From Pseudoscleropodium purum (Eukaryota; Streptophyta; Bryopsida; Hypnales; Brachytheciaceae), in NCBI GenBank assembly GCA_963969395.1, contig OZ017800.1, positions 17,454,479-17,518,478 on the forward strand: a stretch of DNA of 64,000 bases, given 5' to 3'. The notes beneath the pieces are model-generated. The model searched no databases. It was given only the letters and a program-made list of their open reading frames with translations, and was not told where the DNA came from. Position 1 is the first letter of the stretch. Each line of letters starts with the position of its first letter. Of this stretch, positions 59,400 to 64,000 are shown piece by piece. A program made the translations under genes and the position numbers.

Positions 59400-59746
59400 A
59401 AATTTTTGCATGTGTAGAAATAGACATCAAAAGTTTTTGTAGTTTTCTTTATTTCATTTTTGCACAACAACATTACCATGAATTTTTGAGTGGAAGATGG
59501 ACTTTCTCCCATTTTGGTGATACAAGTTAGACCTTCTTCTTTCCAACCAAGGGCTAGTTGCAAAATCCACCAAAAGTTAGTTGTAATATTGAGAGTCTTG
59601 TAGCCAATCACAATGCGCCGCATCTACACCGGAAACCACGCTAAAATTAATCATTGCTCATCTCTTCTTTACCAAAAGTGAACACCTGACATTGCCAGAA
59701 TGGAATGTTAGTTAGAAATGGGTTGCCTCGCATAGCAATTGATTAT
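59400..59746 (+). repeat. Family G repeat (copy 2)
   Basis: Counterpart of 30500-30830. It ends exactly where the TTAA of the following D element begins. Confidence 0.5.
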
Positions 59747-60588
59747 TTAACCCCTAAATGCCCGAAGCACCAAATTTTGGTGTTGACAATACTTTGAAGT
59801 TATATAAAACCTAACCAAGTTGCTATTTTTTGTAGTTTGTATTTTTGAAAAATTCTTTTTGAAGTCTAGTTTTAGCACCAAAAATTCAATTTCGAAAATG
59901 ATTGATTATGATTTTTTACGTAAGATTATGTGCAAAGATGTCCATTGCAATCTCAACTTTATGAAGTGTTCAAGGCTCTCGGAAATGAGTCTCAAATACA
60001 CTAGATCTTGGAGGAAAAATCTCATTAGAAATTCATTTAAAAAAATTGTAGAATAGATTTTAAGAAGCCATAAATTGATTGGAATTATGCAAGTTAGGCT
60101 CTTTAACCTCATATTTTTTTGGTGACCAAATTTTTAGATTTGACATGTGAAAAGAGGATTGAAAGACTTTACAATACTTTCATAGTTGTTTTTTTGGAAA
60201 GAACGTTGTGAATTTAAGGAAAAAAAAAAATCAATCGATTTCATGTGGATGATTTAGCCTAGGAAGAAGGTTGATGGATATATGCCACCAAGGTTGGTGG
60301 AAAATTGCTAGAGCAAAACACATCATTTTTGCATTAGGTGTCAACAAACTCCTGGCAAATCACTTTCATAGTTTTAACACTTTTGTAATCAAACATTATA
60401 ATCTTTCAATCCATAAATGACATTGTTGCATTCTCATTTCTAATGTAATCTCTAATATATCTAATTTGAATTCGTACAATTAAAATTTAAAAAAAATTGA
60501 TATAACTTATAAAAATGTTTTTTTTTTTTGTTTAATTTAGAGCAAATTCCTAGAAGCTCAATAAAGGCCTTAGGCGATTTGGGGTTAA
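59747..60588 (+). mobile_element. Family D TTAA-flanked element (copy 2)
   Basis: 842 bp from TTAACCCCTAAATGCCCGAAG to TTAGGCGATTTGGGGTTAA. The interior is the reverse complement of 11959-12599 plus about 200 bp extra. It carries a small palindrome near the left end ('caccaaattttggtg'). Confidence 0.7.
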
Positions 60589-60589
60589 A

Positions 60590-60985
60590 CAATTTTGGAG
60601 CTAATTATGAGCAATATGTGGTGGTGGGAATTTTTTCCATGTAAGAAGATAGGAAATATAGGGATTGCAAATTTTTCAAAATTCTATTCCTAAAACTAAA
60701 ATTATTGTGAATTTTGGGAGCCAAAAAATATTTTTTACCAATAGCTAGTGTCTAGAGTCTTCCAATTTGAATCATTCAAAAACTACTTTCCTACGGACTA
60801 CTTCCTACTTTCTTGCTCATTAATTTAGGACATGTGTCATAACCTTATTAGTTCCAATTTTTAAAAACACCTTTTAAACTTTGATTAGAATTCTATTCCA
60901 ACCTTGGTTGGAAACACTGCATACTACAAGTTAAGTATTAGGTATGGTTGACAATTGATGCTTCTACTTTAAATAGTTTAAATGT
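60590..60985 (+). repeat. Family L repeat (copy 2)
   Basis: Parallels 20640-21040 block for block and, as there, is followed by family E-like sequence (about 61050-61300, inverted, 'tcatcctttcaagttgatc'). Confidence 0.55.
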
Positions 60986-61299
60986 GCTTGCTCTTATCAT
61001 TTATGCCTTGAAATGACAAGAGTAGGTACATTGAAACCATTTATGGTATTCCAACTTACAATACTATCTTGGTGTTTGGATTAACTTTTGAAGGATGGAT
61101 TGGTCACTTTAAAAATCATCCTTTCAAGTTGATCATAAATCATTTGTTTAAAAAAAACATCAAGAGCACTCATTGGAGCTCAAACCAGTGTGCAAGACCT
61201 CTTTTTTCACACAAATCTCCAAGGATGAACATATGCACTTATGTCTTACATAGAAGGATTCTTTTTCATCTACGCCTAGTATTATTGACCACCCTATGA

Positions 61300-61930
61300 A
61301 AATAGTTGGAGTCACTACCACTATATGGTGAAAAGATGCAATGAGCTCCTATTGAACAACCCAACCTCGACAAATCTTTGGCTGTTTGGCGTGTCTCAAA
61401 ATAATAGAAGTATCCCTAATTCCATCCACTTTTTCTTTATTCAAATTTGTAAGGGTGTTGAAGGAGGGCCGTTGGATTTGGATTAGTTACAAATATGGAT
61501 ATATATACAAGAGATGAATATGAGTACAGATAGAGATACAAAAGACGGATATAGATATGGATACAAAAGATAGATATGAGGATGGATATAGATACAAAAG
61601 ACAAATATAAATACATAAGATGGATACTAATATGAATATAGTACTATGGCAATATCCCAAATCGATTAAATAGCCCATTATAAATGTGAAATTACAAATA
61701 TGGAGGTTAGTTGGTTAGAATTAGTGTTAGGTTTGGGCTAGTAGTTAGGGGGGGGGGGGGGGGGGGGGAGTAATTAAAAAATATATTAAAATTGAGTTTA
61801 AATAAACCCAAGCAAACTTGTAACCTCTACCTTACTATCCACTCAAAAGATAGCCCATGTCCAACTCACTTTGCTCTCCATGTAGAAGAGTCTTTCATCT
61901 TTTTATTGTACGATATTTTTTGAAGCTTCT
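61300..61930. other. AT-rich DNA with GATATAGATA minisatellite and a 21-base G run
   Basis: 61492-61640 is a degenerate GATATAGATACAAAAGA-like tandem repeat. An uninterrupted run of 21 G lies at 61748-61768. No gene. Confidence 0.6.
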
Positions 61931-62864
61931 TTAACCTCTAAAGTTCCATAACTATATTTTCACTGAAAAAGCTCAAAAATTGCCATTTTTAGTACAAGTA
62001 GCAAATTTTTGAAAAAAAACTTTTTCTAACATATGTAACTATAGGATCTTGTACTATGTAGTATAAAAAAAATATGTGGTAAGAATTTCAGACATTTCCA
62101 CAGCGTGGATTGCAAGATATAAGCATTCAAATTCACTAAAATCATTTTTTTTGCCCTGAGAAAAGTCAGGCAGTTGCACTTCACAAGCTCACTTTTCTAT
62201 AAAAAGATTACCAAAATGATGGTTCTTCTTTGGATTTTTTCTCCTAGACAAGTTTTCACATGCTTGAAAAATTTAAAATCATTTGAAATTGTACATCATA
62301 TAGAAAAAAAACAATAAGTAGGTAGTAGTAGACTATGATTCAAAATACTAAATTATTAAGTATAAAAATATGGAATTGAAAAATAACAATTACAATGGTT
62401 GAAAGGTTGTAATAAACAATTTACATCCTCTGATTTTATTTTATTTTCAAAAATATTGAAAATTGGATAAGATAAAGAATTTCTAAGTTTATTTTAGAGT
62501 AGAGAATCCATAACTGCCCGCAAACAAAAAATCCTCATAACTTTTGACTTGTTGATCAAAATGGAATGATTCAAAGCTTTCCTTGTATATATAAGTCTAG
62601 GAACCAATTTCAAATTTTGTTTTCTAAAAAAAGTGATTTTTTTCTAATCTACCCAAATTGCTTAGTTACAGAAAAAGTAATATATTAGGCTACATCTTTT
62701 GACACCTATTTCCAAATGCCATGAAATTTGTTGCGTATGAAAGATATTCCTCATCCACACCTTCTATTAAAATTTCAGCCTAAAATATGGAAATTTTTTA
62801 TCACAAGGAGTTGCCCAAATTTTCTATACAACCGAGAAACGAAGGTTGGTCCTTTGGGAGTTAA
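61931..62864 (+). mobile_element. Family B element (copy 7)
   Basis: 934 bp from TTAACCTCTAAAGTTCC to GGTCCTTTGGGAGTTAA. Complete forward B order; nearest in layout to 2588-3492 and 53580-54519. Confidence 0.75.
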
Positions 62865-64000
62865 TCACTTTCTAACCTCAAAGTAACATGAGATTTCTAG
62901 ACTAGCACTTGACTCCAAAACCTATGGACATTATAAGCCCCAAGGGTATTTTGAAAGTCAAAATCTAAATTTTTACATAATTCTTGATTTTAAATGTTTT
63001 AAAGTATAATCATGAAAACGTAGCTCTAGTAATCTATTTTTTACTCCATTTGAATTTTTTCAAAGTTGCAAAAATTGCAATTTTTATCTCACTTTGAAAA
63101 TAGCATCTTGAAAGCTCAAAATACACCACTTTTGAAGTTATTCTATCAAAATTATTTTGATATGATGGTGAGAGCTTAAGGAGTACATTCACTGTACCAT
63201 AATGTTTGTCTCCATTATTTCCATTTTTCTTAAAATTTTCATAAAATTTTAAGCATTTTTATTATTTTTATATTTTATATATTTTTAAATCAGAAAATTA
63301 AATTTGATGTTTTTGATTATGAAATATGGGATTAAATTTTAGACATATTAATGCTTAAACATAAAATAAAAAATTAATTGTTTGTATTAATGTAGAAATC
63401 TATTGAATTTTGACCAACCCTAGATATAAAATGTCTTTTAAGGGTTTATACTAATTGGATTGATAATTTAGTGAGCATTCAAGGAGCCCGGGTACTTTAT
63501 TAATACGTACTTTAAAAACAATGTGAGACCTATTACATAATACATTTGAAATGTTGAATCTAATAATTTAAAAAATATTCAAATTACTATAGCATCACTT
63601 CTTTGAAGGGAATTATATTACAATTACTATACAAGACACAATATAGATCCATAGTATATAATTTGTAAATCTACACGCAAGGGATAGTCTAAAAGCGGGT
63701 TAAAGAACTAGCATGAAAAGCTTTCATTTTCCATTTGCAAATAGACAAAAAAATGAACAATGTCTCAATTTGGGTTGTTATTTGTTCGTTTGCTCCAACT
63801 CATATCTATGGCACATGTTTTCCAACAACGTGTTGCATAAGTTAGACTTAGTCAATGTAATACTACTTAGTGAATTTTTAGTTCTTGGGGATTTTTCTCC
63901 TATTGTATATATAGGATTCATTTGTATGAGTTTTTTTGTATATGATATCTATATATATACTATTTATCTAGGTTACATTCAATAGTAGTTAGAGTGTACA
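62865..64000. other. AT-rich intergenic DNA, no gene seen
   Basis: Only low-complexity frames, such as the one at 63713-63985, which has no recognisable motif. Confidence 0.55.

Overview
This window looks like nuclear DNA of a land plant. It carries a plant-type tRNA-Leu(UAG), an intron-rich malectin-like/LRR receptor kinase of the LRR-I type, a nuclear-encoded mitochondrial COX10 and a PDRG1-like prefoldin, all in very AT-rich repeat-filled DNA. The clade cannot be fixed from sequence alone. An intronless GC-rich COX10 beside such AT-rich spacers would fit a seed-free plant (moss, liverwort, lycophyte or fern), but that is inference. I saw no organellar insertion, rRNA, CRISPR array or intact transposase/reverse transcriptase.

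Layout. 1-18 kb is almost gene-free: AT-rich DNA packed with short non-autonomous transposon-like repeats, plus one GC-richer island at about 1.84-2.44 kb holding two G-boxes and an unrecognised 104-codon ORF. A tRNA-Leu lies at 18.5 kb. 18.6-24 kb is again repeats. 24.2-34.1 kb is the first gene island: PDRG1-like gene (minus strand, coding part 26506-26955, probable TATA box at 28.09 kb) and COX10 (minus strand, 32544-33938). 34.1-38 kb is repeats. 38.3-45.8 kb holds a 15-exon receptor kinase gene (plus strand, predicted 968 aa) with a transposon-like insert in intron 1. 45.8-64 kb is repeat-rich with no recognisable gene; a small GC-richer island at 56.5-57.2 kb carries two overlapping unrecognised ORFs.

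The repeats are the most distinctive content. Several unrelated families (here B, D, E and F) share the same boundary, TTAACCC... on the left and ...GGGTTAA on the right, and most have no coding capacity. Others are family C (CATTA...TAATG termini plus a second central palindrome, one copy nested inside a B copy), family A (GGTAGGA...TCCTACC ends, including a 1.86-kb element with about 218-bp inverted arms), a pair of CACTA-ended elements (J), a 245-bp family K with a three-copy tandem array, and families G, H and L. Family letters are mine. They were grouped by eye, so edges are approximate except where TTAA or terminal motifs define them.

The three protein genes are functionally unrelated (heme A synthesis in mitochondria, a chaperone subunit, cell-surface signalling) and do not form a pathway or operon.
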